The notes: generated by a model not told the origin, from the letters alone. DNA of 64,000 bases from Chryseobacterium aquaeductus (GCF_905175375.1 NZ_CAJIMS010000001.1:62001-126000), one strand, 5' to 3'. Shown: positions 25,870-33,889, counted from the first letter of the stretch. Numbers and translations are program-made.

Positions 25870-26970
25870 TTATAAAGGTTTAAATTCAAATTGAGGTTTA
25901 CCGCGCTCTCCATCTGGACTTGTAAGTCGCATGAATTTCAGTTTAAAATAATATCCGTTTGCATCTTTGATAATGTAGAAAACGTTGTTGTTGACAGAAG
26001 ATCCTCCCGGTCCTGCCATACGCCAATTTCCGCCAATCGTTCTTTGATCGTTGTAAACAAATTTTGACTCATCGATATCTGACGTTTTAAATTGATTATA
26101 TGCCTCAACACCAGTTGTGGGTGAAGTAACTTTCACCTCATACACACCTGTTCCGCCCATAATATTGTGCGTTACAAAATCTGCATAAACGTAACTTCCT
26201 GCTCCGTCAATCAGATTTGTAAATACGGTGAATGAAATATCCCATTTTTTCTTTTCCGGCTGAATGCTGATTTCCTTGTTGTTTTTAAGGCTGAAAAATT
26301 TGAAATTGTGTGTGTCATTTTTAAAAATTACCGCTTCCTTGATGACAGTAGAATTGATTTCTGCATATTTAATTTTGTAACCTTCACCGAATCTGGTTAC
26401 CTGAATTTTCATCCAGCCTCTGCTGTCGCCGCCTGTAAGTGCAGAGCCTGTAGGAACTGTACCATTGTAAATCTCTTTTCCCATATTGACAATGTAAATT
26501 GCATTATCGGCATCAACAGACTTGATTTCCTCAATCGCTGTATTTGCTGCAGGGAAATTTCCTGTAACTGCATCTACATACATTATATTTGACGGATTGT
26601 AATTTGCCACCTGCACCTGAGTCATCAATGCTGATGTATTGATTTCATTTACCTGAGCCAAGTTTGTAACATTGGGAACTTTTCCTGCACCCATAGCGAT
26701 CGATGAATTCAGAACGACTTTAAACTCGTTTCCATTGTAAAATGCAAGATCCCAATCTGTTCTTTTATTAAAAGTCTGTTTGGGATTTCCATCAGCGTCA
26801 ACTTCACTCAGATCAATCCAAACCTGATTGGGTTGTGCACCGCCTCCCACAGAAGGTTCAACGGTTTTGCCTTCAATTGGCGGAACTGCAATAGGATCTT
26901 CCCGATCGTTGATGCAAGATTGCGACATAAAAGAAGTCCCGACCAGAATACAGAATAGTAATTTTTTCAT
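25870..26970 (-). CDS. hmuY: HmuY family heme-binding lipoprotein
   Basis: HmuY-type proteins are surface lipoproteins that take heme from host or environmental proteins and give it to the TonB receptor HmuR. This 366-residue protein has a lipobox ending at Cys19 (SFMSQSC). Its N-terminal segment contains the typical QVWIDLS and TDWDLAFYNGNEFKVVLNSS, and a second similar module lies downstream (KKWDISFTVFTN, YVYADFVTHN). It lies 11 bases from hmuR in the same direction. Ligand residues are not obvious, since the family varies between His and Met ligands. Confidence 0.9.
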   Translation of the reverse strand: MKKLLFCILVGTSFMSQSCINDREDPIAVPPIEGKTVEPSVGGGAQPNQVWIDLSEVDADGNPKQTFNKRTDWDLAFYNGNEFKVVLNSSIAMGAGKVPNVTNLAQVNEINTSALMTQVQVANYNPSNIMYVDAVTGNFPAANTAIEEIKSVDADNAIYIVNMGKEIYNGTVPTGSALTGGDSRGWMKIQVTRFGEGYKIKYAEINSTVIKEAVIFKNDTHNFKFFSLKNNKEISIQPEKKKWDISFTVFTNLIDGAGSYVYADFVTHNIMGGTGVYEVKVTSPTTGVEAYNQFKTSDIDESKFVYNDQRTIGGNWRMAGPGGSSVNNNVFYIIKDANGYYFKLKFMRLTSPDGERGKPQFEFKPL

Positions 26971-26980
26971 TTAATTTTAT

Positions 26981-29119
26981 TTAAAAATTATAGTTTAGTC
27001 TTACAAAATAACTTCTGCCATAGAAAAGATTCTGATTATCATTGGCAGCAGAATGACCATCACCGGAAAGCACCGTATTTCTAATCGTTGATACATCAAA
27101 TATATTTTTCACACCCGTGCTCACTTCAAAATGATTATTAAAAAAAGGCTGACTCAGAGTAAAATTCAGCATACTGAAGCCATCGATTTCTCCTAAAACA
27201 TATTCACCGGGATCTACTGCAGGATTTATTGAGGCTTTGTGAGTATACTGTCTCCGTTTACCTGTGTATTTGTAGTATAGTGCAAAAAGAGTTTTGGTTT
27301 TGTCTAAAGTATAGTTGGCTCCCAGATTGGCTTCTGGATAATAATTATAATTATTTGGAGAAACTACAGTTCCTGTACTTAAACTTTGTGAAATTCCCAT
27401 AACGGAAATTCCGGTATTCAGTGAAAAATTATTTTTTCGGAGATTGACACCACTACCGAAAACCATTGATTTGTAGTTATCTACATTGAGGTAGGTAAAT
27501 CTCAAAGGCTGATTGTTGACGATTACATTTTCTATTCGATCTTTTACGTCGAGATACATTCCGGAAAAACTTAAACTTAATTTCCAAGCTCCTGAAGTTG
27601 TTGTGTTGTAGTCCCAAAATAAACCTGCTGAATATCCTGTTTCCGGATTTAAATCTTCGTTTCCACGGATGTCATGATTATTATCGACAACAAAAGTGTA
27701 CAACTCATCATATGTTGGAAATCGATTAGCAGAACCAAAAACGGCTCGTAAATCCGATTTTGCTGTTGTGTTGTATTTAGCTGTGACCGAATAACTGTAT
27801 TGAGAATCAAATCTGTCGCTTAAAGCCAATCGTACACCGGGACGAATTGAAAACAACTCATTTATTCTCCACTCTGCAGACAAAAAATTGGCATAATTGA
27901 AGATGGTTCTTTCGATATTGATTCCGTTATTATTAGATTCAAAAGTTGATGCTGCGGCATATCCACTTGTATGATCCAATTCGTAACCCAACTGGAAATT
28001 GAGTTTTTCACTCTCCAAAAAATTGCTGAACATCCCTCTGGAGTAAAATATTGTAGAATCGTAAAATGTAGATTTGTCTTCTTTTGAAAGCGTCTGTCTG
28101 TTGGGAACATCATATTTGTACCGTTGTGACATTCTTTCTTGAGTCTGATAAGAAAAATCGCTATTGTAATTGATCCTCGAGCCTATTTTAGTCTGAATAT
28201 TAAACTGATGAATCCATCTTTTCGTAAAATAATCTACATCGTTTGCTGTATATGTTCGGTTGCCGTTTCCAAGAGGTAAATCTGTTAATGTATTGTCATA
28301 AAAATTAATGGTTTCGGTAAGAAAATTTACTTTGTAGAAAAATGAAGTATTTCCTTTTGCATAGCGTAAAGCAGCGTTTGTAGTCAACTGATCTTTTGGA
28401 AGCCACTCGTTTCCTCTGAGCTTCTCATCGCCTTTATTCAGATATTTATAACCTTGCAGATTACCTTTATACCCTTGAAAATCATTATGATTAATATCTG
28501 CGGTCACCGACCAGTGATCAGAGATTCTATATTCTAAATTGAGCGTCTGAACATGTCTTCCCTCTCCTTTTTTATACAAGTCATAATCTTTACCTACGGT
28601 CTCTTCCTGTAAACTGAGTTGTGCATTGAATTTCTTGGTCAAACTTTTTTTTGTGATGATATTGATAACTCCAGCCACAGCATTGTTACCATATTCTACA
28701 CCCATAGAACCTTTCACAATCTCTATTCTCTCAATATTATTGACATTTATCTTGGTAAGATCTACTAAATTTCCCATGCCCTGATCACTTACAACAGGAA
28801 TGTTATCAATCAATACCTTTGTGTACTGTCCGTTTAGTCCGAGAATATTTGCATTTGAATCTCCGGTACCGGAATTGGGCTCAACCAATATGTTTAAATT
28901 TTGATTCAGAACTTCAGCTGCGTTGGTAACAGCCATATTTTTAATCTGTGCAGCATCAATAACTTCAACTTTATAAATAGATTTGTTGATTGACTGCTGA
29001 GTGTACTGTCCGGTAACTACAACTTCTTCTATACTTTTCTGATTGAGAGAATCTTTTTCCTGCCCATCCATCCAAAAAATGGACGATAATAATGCAACAG
29101 AGAACACTTTCTTCTTCAT
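26981..29119 (-). CDS. hmuR: TonB-dependent heme receptor
   Basis: An outer membrane receptor importing heme with TonB energy. The 712-residue protein starts MKKKVFSVALLSS with a signal peptide and has the TonB box region IEEVVVTGQYT. A plug domain follows (AEVLNQNLNILVEPNSGTG, IPVVSDQGMGNLVDLTKI, IEIVKGSMGVEYGNNAVAGVINIIT), then a 22-strand barrel ending in YFVRLNYNF with a terminal aromatic. The longer frame uses a TTG; the ATG at 29119 is the better start. It is the first gene of the heme operon. Heme as ligand is inferred from its neighbours. Confidence 0.92.
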   Translation of the reverse strand: MKKKVFSVALLSSIFWMDGQEKDSLNQKSIEEVVVTGQYTQQSINKSIYKVEVIDAAQIKNMAVTNAAEVLNQNLNILVEPNSGTGDSNANILGLNGQYTKVLIDNIPVVSDQGMGNLVDLTKINVNNIERIEIVKGSMGVEYGNNAVAGVINIITKKSLTKKFNAQLSLQEETVGKDYDLYKKGEGRHVQTLNLEYRISDHWSVTADINHNDFQGYKGNLQGYKYLNKGDEKLRGNEWLPKDQLTTNAALRYAKGNTSFFYKVNFLTETINFYDNTLTDLPLGNGNRTYTANDVDYFTKRWIHQFNIQTKIGSRINYNSDFSYQTQERMSQRYKYDVPNRQTLSKEDKSTFYDSTIFYSRGMFSNFLESEKLNFQLGYELDHTSGYAAASTFESNNNGINIERTIFNYANFLSAEWRINELFSIRPGVRLALSDRFDSQYSYSVTAKYNTTAKSDLRAVFGSANRFPTYDELYTFVVDNNHDIRGNEDLNPETGYSAGLFWDYNTTTSGAWKLSLSFSGMYLDVKDRIENVIVNNQPLRFTYLNVDNYKSMVFGSGVNLRKNNFSLNTGISVMGISQSLSTGTVVSPNNYNYYPEANLGANYTLDKTKTLFALYYKYTGKRRQYTHKASINPAVDPGEYVLGEIDGFSMLNFTLSQPFFNNHFEVSTGVKNIFDVSTIRNTVLSGDGHSAANDNQNLFYGRSYFVRLNYNF

Positions 29120-29137
29120 AAACTCAAAAATTTTTGA

Positions 29138-29145
29138 CAAATATA
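29138..29145 (-). promoter_or_regulatory. Promoter -7 box of the hmu operon
   Basis: On the minus strand the sequence reads TATATTTG, an exact TAnnTTTG match, 18 bases before the hmuR ATG. I see no TTG at the expected -33 distance, which fits a promoter that depends on a regulator. Confidence 0.55.
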
Positions 29146-29150
29146 TACTT

Positions 29151-29204
29151 TATTTAGAATAGTTAAAAATAATTTAATTAGTTTTGTAGAATAATTCTAA
29201 ATAA
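29151..29204. promoter_or_regulatory. Fur-like operator in the divergent hmuR/29215 promoter
   Basis: A 13-base inverted repeat, TAGAATAATTCTA (29187-29199), follows directly after TAGTTTTG (29179-29186), the -7 box of the plus-strand gene. TATTTAGAAT at 29151-29160 and ATTCTAAATA at 29195-29204 also form a perfect ten-base inverted pair. The layout resembles the 7-1-7 boxes of the Fur/PerR family (TTAGAAT-N-ATTCTAA). Control by iron is inference. Confidence 0.55.
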
Positions 29205-29214
29205 AAATAACGTT

Positions 29215-30012
29215 ATGAATACAAAACTACTTTTCGGAGCTTTAGTTTTTTCAGCATTATCAGTGAATGCACAGGTATCTACATTAAATGAAACATTCAA
29301 CACCTTTACTCCGGGACCGGGAGCGTTTCCCAGTAATGGTTGGACTACAGTTTTGCCAACAGCAACAGGAAACCCAGGACCCTTGATGATGGTCATTGTG
29401 GATGGAGCCAACAGGTTTTTGCAATCTTACTCCGGAGGAAATATGAACTCACCATCGTATCTAATAAGTCCTCAAATCGTAGCACCTACAGGTGATAAAA
29501 CGCTTACATTTAAAGCAAGAAAAAACACAACTTCAGCTCCGGGAATGATTCAGGCAGGTTTGGTTTCTAATCCTGCAGATATGTCGACATTTGTGGCATT
29601 AGGTGCGCCAACAATGCTGACAGGAGACACTTTTCAGACCGAAAGTGTTGTGGTACCAAGCTCTTCTTCTACTTATCTGGCAATAAAACTTACAGGTCAT
29701 GTTGCTCCGCATACTGCGTTAGAATTTGATGATTTTCAGTATTTACCAACAGGAACATTAGGCACATCAGAACCTTTGAAATCCGCTCAGGAAATCAAAT
29801 TTGCTCTTAACAATGAAAACACGGCTTTACAATTTGTAAGTAAATCGGAAATAAAGAAAATACAGATCTACTCTGCATCTGGAACAAAAATCACTGAGGA
29901 AAAACCGAAAAATCATCAGTCTGATATCAGCACACTTCAGTCAGGAGTTTACTATATCATTATTGAAGGAAATGAAGGAACGGTGGTAAAATCGAAATTC
30001 ATTAAAAAATAA
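29215..30012 (+). CDS. Secreted protein, choice-of-anchor J-like domain plus T9SS type A sorting domain
   Basis: The 265-residue protein has a signal peptide (residues 1-20, ending SVNAQ). A beta-sandwich region at about 25-175 starts LNETFNTFTPGPGAFPSNGW and ends with LEFDDFQYLP, like choice-of-anchor J domains. The C-terminal 75 residues (KKIQIYSASGTKITEEK, LQSGVYYIIIEG, KSKFIKK) match the T9SS type A sorting domain. It is therefore secreted and either released or anchored. It is transcribed divergently from hmuR, and the Fur-like repeat sits right at its promoter, so joint control with heme uptake is likely. Ligand unknown. A hairpin terminator follows. Confidence 0.85.
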   Translation: MNTKLLFGALVFSALSVNAQVSTLNETFNTFTPGPGAFPSNGWTTVLPTATGNPGPLMMVIVDGANRFLQSYSGGNMNSPSYLISPQIVAPTGDKTLTFKARKNTTSAPGMIQAGLVSNPADMSTFVALGAPTMLTGDTFQTESVVVPSSSSTYLAIKLTGHVAPHTALEFDDFQYLPTGTLGTSEPLKSAQEIKFALNNENTALQFVSKSEIKKIQIYSASGTKITEEKPKNHQSDISTLQSGVYYIIIEGNEGTVVKSKFIKK

Positions 30013-30033
30013 ATACTTTCTATTTTTTCTAAG

Positions 30034-30066
30034 AAAGGCAGTTTCATTATTTTGAAACTGCCTTTT
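30034..30066 (+). terminator. Rho-independent terminator
   Basis: Thirteen-base stem AAAGGCAGTTTCA/TGAAACTGCCTTT with a short T-rich loop, 22 bases after the 29215 gene. It can also work on the minus strand, for the 30111 gene. Confidence 0.88.
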
Positions 30067-30074
30067 GCATTTAT

Positions 30075-30107
30075 TAGCATCTAGCATCTAGCATCTAGCA
30101 TCTAGCA
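30075..30107. repeat. Heptamer tandem repeat TAGCATC, 4.7 copies
   Basis: Four perfect copies of TAGCATC followed by TAGCA, between the terminator at 30034-30066 and the stop of the 30111 gene. Non-coding. Confidence 0.9.
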
Positions 30108-30110
30108 AAA

Positions 30111-30401
30111 CTAATATATCTTAAAACCTTTATAAACCTGAATGGTTTCGGTTAAAATTTTTGCTGCGTTTTGTCTGAATTCAAAAAGATGATCTGTACC
30201 GTTGTGGCGATTGTGATGTTCTACACTTTCCCATAATTCTATCAGGAAAAAAGTTCCTTTTTGTTCGTTATCCTCAATCAGTTCGTAGGTAACACAACCT
30301 TCTTCTTTTCTGGTTTCTCTCACCAATTTTTGAAAAAGATCAACTGCTTCCATCAGATAACTTTCGTTAAATTTGAAAAGTGCCACAATATGTAAATTCA
30401 T
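30111..30401 (-). CDS. Antibiotic biosynthesis monooxygenase (ABM) domain protein
   Basis: A 96-residue single-domain protein of the dimeric alpha-beta barrel ABM fold: LHIVALFKFNES, VRETRKEEGCVTYELIEDNEQKGTFFLIELWES and HHNRHNGTDHLFEF match the putative quinol monooxygenase (YgiN-like) pattern, with the typical ExC and ELW positions. Such proteins act on quinones or heme, or only as small-molecule binders. Isolated on minus after the converging T9SS gene, it shows no operon partner. Although a heme locus is near, it lies on the other side of a terminator, so I do not link them. Confidence 0.85.
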   Translation of the reverse strand: MNLHIVALFKFNESYLMEAVDLFQKLVRETRKEEGCVTYELIEDNEQKGTFFLIELWESVEHHNRHNGTDHLFEFRQNAAKILTETIQVYKGFKIY

Positions 30402-30489
30402 GCTTAAAATATTTTAGGTTGTAAATGTAAAATATTTTTGAAGCTGAACTGTCGCTGAAATCTTAAATTTTTTATAAAATTTATTTAAG

Positions 30490-30834
30490 CTAAAAAATAG
30501 ATTTGTAGATCGTAATCGAGCTCATTACAATTACCAAAGTGCCTATGACGATAAACATTTTTTTCACCGGTAATTTTGAGGTGAGCATGACTGAAAAAGG
30601 TGCGGTGATAATTCCACCAATCAGAAGACCGAGAATTATATTCCAATGCTGAATTCCCAGAGTAAAGAAAAAAATAACTGCTGCAGTGACCGTTAAAATA
30701 AATTTTGCGACGGTAGAACTTCCTACGGCAAATCTTGCTGTAAAAGAGTTTTTGATCAAGGTTCCGGTAACCAAAGGTCCCCAACCGCCACCATAAGTAG
30801 ACTTGTAAATCAAAAAAAGGATCAGATTAATCAA
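30490..30834 (-). pseudogene. Truncated TauE/SafE family exporter (C-terminal half only)
   Basis: The 114-residue frame reads like the second half of a sulfite/sulfonate exporter of the TauE/SafE family: GGGWGPLVTGTLI, then VGSSTVAKFILTVTAAVIFF, LGIQHWNIILGLLIGGI and LPVKKMFIVIGTLVIV. Whole proteins of this kind have about 250 or more residues with two such halves; the first half is absent. The frame opens with a TTG that overlaps the Rrf2 stop, so some translation is possible. Loss of the front half fused the gene to the Rrf2 gene. I call it a pseudogene, but a functional half-transporter cannot be excluded. Confidence 0.7.
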
Positions 30835-31234
30835 TCAGATCCAACAAAGTTTTTTCTTCTAAAATTTTGAGCGAGGCATCTCTTACCTCTATTAAAACGT
30901 CATGAAGTCCACAATGATCTTCATTACAGTTTTCACATTTTTCATAAAAATTTAAACTTACACACGGAAGCATGGCTATAGGTCCGTTTACCAGACGGAT
31001 AATTCTCGCTAAACTTACTTTCTCAGGATGTTCTCTTAAAAAATAACCGCCGCCTTTGCCTTTTTTACTGTCGAGAATGTCAGATTTTTTTAATTCCAAT
31101 AAAATATTTTCGAGAAATTTTAAAGGAATTCTTTTATACTCAGCAATTTCAGAAATAAGAACCGGACCTTCATTTCTTTTTTCTACAAGATATGAAAGTG
31201 CCTTAAACGCATATTGAGATTTTTTTGACAGCAT
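30827..31234 (-). CDS. Rrf2 family transcriptional regulator
   Basis: A 135-residue winged-helix regulator: MLSKKSQYAFKALSYLV, the recognition-helix region IPLKFLENILLELKKSD and the wing KGKGGGYFL are typical Rrf2. Four cysteines at 91, 100, 103 and 108 could hold an Fe-S cluster, as in IscR or NsrR relatives. So it may sense iron-sulfur status, NO, or sulfur compounds such as cysteine or sulfide, the last suggested by the TauE/SafE remnant directly downstream. The start ATG is unambiguous. Confidence 0.9.
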   Translation of the reverse strand: MLSKKSQYAFKALSYLVEKRNEGPVLISEIAEYKRIPLKFLENILLELKKSDILDSKKGKGGGYFLREHPEKVSLARIIRLVNGPIAMLPCVSLNFYEKCENCNEDHCGLHDVLIEVRDASLKILEEKTLLDLID

Positions 31235-31278
31235 TACAACAAAAGTAAGAAAAAGTTTGGATATAAAAGTTGGAAGTC

Positions 31279-31308
31279 AGAAGCTACCATTTTTCGTCTC
31301 GAGCTTCT
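31279..31308. repeat. Small hairpin AGAAGCT/AGCTTCT
   Basis: Seven-base arms at 31279-31285 and 31302-31308 in the spacer between the Rrf2 and DUF4268 genes. It may be a fragment of the hairpin repeats seen elsewhere in the window. Confidence 0.4.
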
Positions 31309-31320
31309 AGCTAAAAAATA

Positions 31321-31328
31321 TATCTTTG
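31321..31328 (+). promoter_or_regulatory. Promoter -7 box very close to a start codon
   Basis: TATCTTTG matches TAnnTTTG exactly and ends only four bases before the ATG at 31333, so the transcript may be leaderless or nearly so. No TTG is seen at -33. Confidence 0.5.
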
Positions 31329-31332
31329 TACC

Positions 31333-31761
31333 ATGTTTAGTAAACAAGAAGCACAACAACTCAAGAAAGAATTTTGGACGGCTTTTGGAAAGTCTTTTCC
31401 GAGAAAATGGATTTTGTATGATACGAAAGTGAAAGATTTTTCATTCAAATTCAATGCAGACAATAAGAAAGCTGAAGTTTCTCTGGATATAGAAATGAAA
31501 GATGAAGTTTACCGAAATGCTTACTACGAAAAGATATGGTCGCTGGAAGACATCCTGAAAGATTTCATCGGAGATTTTCACAAAGAAGAGTATTTCACGT
31601 TGGAAAACGGGAAAGTCATCGCAAAAATCTGGATAGAAAAATCCAACGTTTCAATTTTCAATAAAAATACATGGCAGGAAATTTTCGAATTTTTTGTAGA
31701 AAAGATGGATGGCTTTGAAAGGTTTTATAACGAATATGAAGATTTTATAAAAGATGTTTAG
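31333..31761 (+). CDS. DUF4268 domain protein
   Basis: The whole 142-residue protein corresponds to the DUF4268 domain: MFSKQEAQQLKKEFWTAFGKSF at the start, WILYDTKVKDFSFKF, then a C-terminal IFNKNTWQEIFEFFVEKMDGFERFYNEY. The domain is known alone and attached to nuclease-like proteins; the stand-alone form has no assigned function. It is cytoplasmic, with no signal or membrane segment. The usual family start agrees with the ATG at 31333, despite the very short distance to the -7 box. Confidence 0.85.
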   Translation: MFSKQEAQQLKKEFWTAFGKSFPRKWILYDTKVKDFSFKFNADNKKAEVSLDIEMKDEVYRNAYYEKIWSLEDILKDFIGDFHKEEYFTLENGKVIAKIWIEKSNVSIFNKNTWQEIFEFFVEKMDGFERFYNEYEDFIKDV

Positions 31762-31766
31762 TCACT

Positions 31767-31880
31767 ATGTTGATTCTTGAAATTATTGGAGAAATTTTAT
31801 TTGAATTCATTTTTTTCAGACTTCCTGTTTTCATTTACAGGAAAGCTAAACTGCTTTTTACCAAGAAAAATAAAATTTAA
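31767..31880 (+). CDS. Possible 37-residue membrane-associated small protein
   Basis: From an ATG five bases after the DUF4268 stop, 37 codons read MLILEIIGEILFEFIFFRLP then VFIYRKAKLLFTKKNKI. That is a hydrophobic helix followed by a basic tail, a plausible small membrane protein coupled to the gene before it. There is no known family. Support rests only on the tight spacing and amphipathic make-up. Confidence 0.4.
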   Translation: MLILEIIGEILFEFIFFRLPVFIYRKAKLLFTKKNKI

Positions 31881-31944
31881 AAAAACTTCATTAATTTTAA
31901 AGAGAAGCTTTAAAATTTCTCTTTCTACTATTTAAAATTTGTAT

Positions 31945-31952
31945 TATCTTTG
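31945..31952 (+). promoter_or_regulatory. Promoter -7 box before the 31969 gene
   Basis: TATCTTTG, an exact TAnnTTTG match, 16 bases before the ATG; no good -33 box. Confidence 0.45.
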
Positions 31953-31968
31953 AAAAAACACATCAAAG

Positions 31969-32880
31969 ATGAAAAAAATACTTACATTATTATTGTTTTG
32001 CACATTTCAAATCATTTTTTCGCAAAATGTATTTAAATCTCAAAAACAAATTTACCTAGCTCAGTACTACAGCTGCCAAAAGCAGTATCAGAAAGCCTTA
32101 GATCATTATTTGGAGGCAATTAATATAAATCCTAAAAATCCTTCTAGTGATGTCTACTTACAAGCTTCAGCGATAGCCTTTAGAGTGAAAGATAATATCA
32201 CAGCAAAAAAGTTACTAACGCAAAGTATTACAAACCAATTGGCTCCGCTAGATTTTATTAGAGGTTTTAAAAATTTAAAAACCTATCAAGATTCTGAAGA
32301 AATGAAAGAAGTTTTGGCGCGGTATGATGATTTGGAAAACCAATATTTCAGAGAACTGAAGAATCCAAAAGCATACATGGAAATTCAGAGCCTCATTGCT
32401 AAAGATCAGCTTATAAGAGAAGAAGAAAATATTTTTCAAGAATTAGCTAATAAAGTAGATTCACTCAATATTATAAAATTAAAAGAACTTACAATTAAAA
32501 ATGGTTGGGAACCAAGAGCATGGGTTTTACTTTGGCATCATCGCGGTTCTTTTAAAGAAAATGATCACGTATGGGACTTTTTTATACCATTTCTACAGAA
32601 AGAAATTGAAAAAGGTAATGTCAGTAAAAATTTCTTCGTTGATTTTGAAGAATTTAATGCTAGTAAAGGTAACCGACAAGCTCCTGCCATCTACGATCTT
32701 TGTGGTATTGGTAGAATAAGCATGAATCAAACTTATAATGACATAAAAAATCTTGATAAAAGAAGAAAATCTGTAGGTTTACCTCCGTTATATTTTGGAC
32801 ATTTTTTATACGGAATGGAACTCCCAAAAGACTATGAATACAATCCTGAAAATCTTCTTTCAGATCTAATCAATTTATAG
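31969..32880 (+). CDS. Exported TPR-like protein with DUF6624-like C-terminus
   Basis: The 303-residue protein has a signal peptide (LLLFCTFQIIFSQ). A TPR-like pair follows at about 25-85 (QYYSCQKQYQKALDHYLEAI, NPKNPSSDVYLQASAIAF), and its C-terminal region (about 165-290) resembles DUF6624: LTIKNGWEPRAWVLLWHH, LQKEIEKGNVSKNFFVDFEE, KGNRQAPAIYDLCGIG, LDKRRKSVGLPPL. DUF6624 proteins are common and uncharacterised in Bacteroidetes. It is likely periplasmic. It is a single-gene unit with promoter box and terminator. No partner is suggested by neighbours. Confidence 0.75.
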   Translation: MKKILTLLLFCTFQIIFSQNVFKSQKQIYLAQYYSCQKQYQKALDHYLEAININPKNPSSDVYLQASAIAFRVKDNITAKKLLTQSITNQLAPLDFIRGFKNLKTYQDSEEMKEVLARYDDLENQYFRELKNPKAYMEIQSLIAKDQLIREEENIFQELANKVDSLNIIKLKELTIKNGWEPRAWVLLWHHRGSFKENDHVWDFFIPFLQKEIEKGNVSKNFFVDFEEFNASKGNRQAPAIYDLCGIGRISMNQTYNDIKNLDKRRKSVGLPPLYFGHFLYGMELPKDYEYNPENLLSDLINL

Positions 32881-32896
32881 AAATACGATTATAAGC

Positions 32897-32930
32897 AAAA
32901 AAAAACATCCGCCAAAGCAGATGTTTTTTT
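32897..32930. terminator. Bidirectional Rho-independent terminator
   Basis: Stem of seven A plus CATC, pairing with GATG plus seven T around a ten-base loop. Located between the converging 31969 gene and the YceI gene. Confidence 0.85.
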
Positions 32931-32948
32931 ATATATTTTCAGCTGTAC

Positions 32949-33626
32949 TTATTTTTGAGCCGCTTTCACGTCGATAGCAATCTCAATATCTTTGCTGATC
33001 ATCCATTCCGCCGGGTCAGCTTCAGAAGTTCCGAATTTGATTCCCCAGTCTGCACGATTTACAGTAAATTTAGCAGCTACATTTGCAGATTTGTCTACAA
33101 CATCTACTTTCGCCGGGAAAGTAACGTTCATTGTTTTACCCAATAAAGTAAGGTTTCCACTGACAGTTTTGTTGGCTCCGGCTACTGCATCCGCTCCTGC
33201 TGAAGCAAGATCTTCAACTTTAGTGATTTTAAAATCAGCTGTAGGGAATTTTTCTACATTAAAGAAGTCTTCATTCTTCAAGTGACCTTCAAGATCTGTA
33301 TATTTTTTATCTTTTTCTGTAACAGAAGCCGGATCTACTTTGATCGATTTCATATCAATCACGAACTCACCAGAAGTCAATTGGCTGTTATCCACTGACA
33401 ATTCTCCAGAAGTGATTGCAAGAGTTCCCCATCTTGGTGCCATACCTCCTTTGTGGAAAGCTTTCCAGTTTACTTTTGAGGTAGCAGTATCTACAGCAAA
33501 GACAGCTCCTTGTTTTTCGGCTACAGATTGTTCTTGACCTGCTGCTACTGTTTCAGATTTTTTTTCTCCACAAGATGCAAGAAGTAAACTTATTCCTGCC
33601 AAAGCGATTACACTGATTTTTTTCAT
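32949..33626 (-). CDS. YceI family lipoprotein
   Basis: YceI proteins are lipocalin-like barrels that bind long polyprenyl chains or other lipids. The 225-residue product has a lipoprotein signal with lipobox ending at Cys19 (LLLASC), then the YceI domain at about 45-225: FAVDTATSKVNWKAFHKGG, TSGEFVIDMKSIKV, HLKNEDFFNVEKFPTADF, NLTLLGKTMNVTFPAKV and RADWGIKFG. The open frame could be extended 43 residues upstream, but that part is not signal-like. The ATG at 33626 gives the lipoprotein start. It is a single gene. Confidence 0.92.
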   Translation of the reverse strand: MKKISVIALAGISLLLASCGEKKSETVAAGQEQSVAEKQGAVFAVDTATSKVNWKAFHKGGMAPRWGTLAITSGELSVDNSQLTSGEFVIDMKSIKVDPASVTEKDKKYTDLEGHLKNEDFFNVEKFPTADFKITKVEDLASAGADAVAGANKTVSGNLTLLGKTMNVTFPAKVDVVDKSANVAAKFTVNRADWGIKFGTSEADPAEWMISKDIEIAIDVKAAQK

Positions 33627-33881
33627 TTTTTTAAATTTAATATTATTGATTGAGTATTTTACTAAACTGCAAAATTGAAGTTTTATTATTTTTCGACTTT
33701 GCAAACCTCGTGAAAATTTATGACTTGAATCATTAACATAGGATAAGAAAATCAAAAATATTATTTAAAAGAATTATTTTGTTGTCCTTAAAATAGATTT
33801 GGACTTTTCCAACTGAGGACAGACCAATAAATTCGTGAAAGTAATTATCTTATGTGAGTGATTTTAAAGGACGCTTTTTTC

Positions 33882-33889
33882 TATATTTG
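33882..33889 (+). promoter_or_regulatory. Promoter -7 box for the 33935 gene group
   Basis: TATATTTG, an exact TAnnTTTG match, 45 bases before the ATG at 33935. The rest of the 308-base spacer from 33627 shows no gene and no strong repeat. Confidence 0.5.

Noticed and set aside
30075..30107. CRISPR-like look of the TAGCATC run
   Set aside because: Units are 7 bases with no spacers, and there are no cas genes.
30111..30401. ABM protein as a heme-degrading IsdG-type enzyme of the hmu locus
   Set aside because: It is behind a terminator on the far side of the T9SS gene, its pattern is closer to YgiN-type proteins, and it is not near the Fur-like site.
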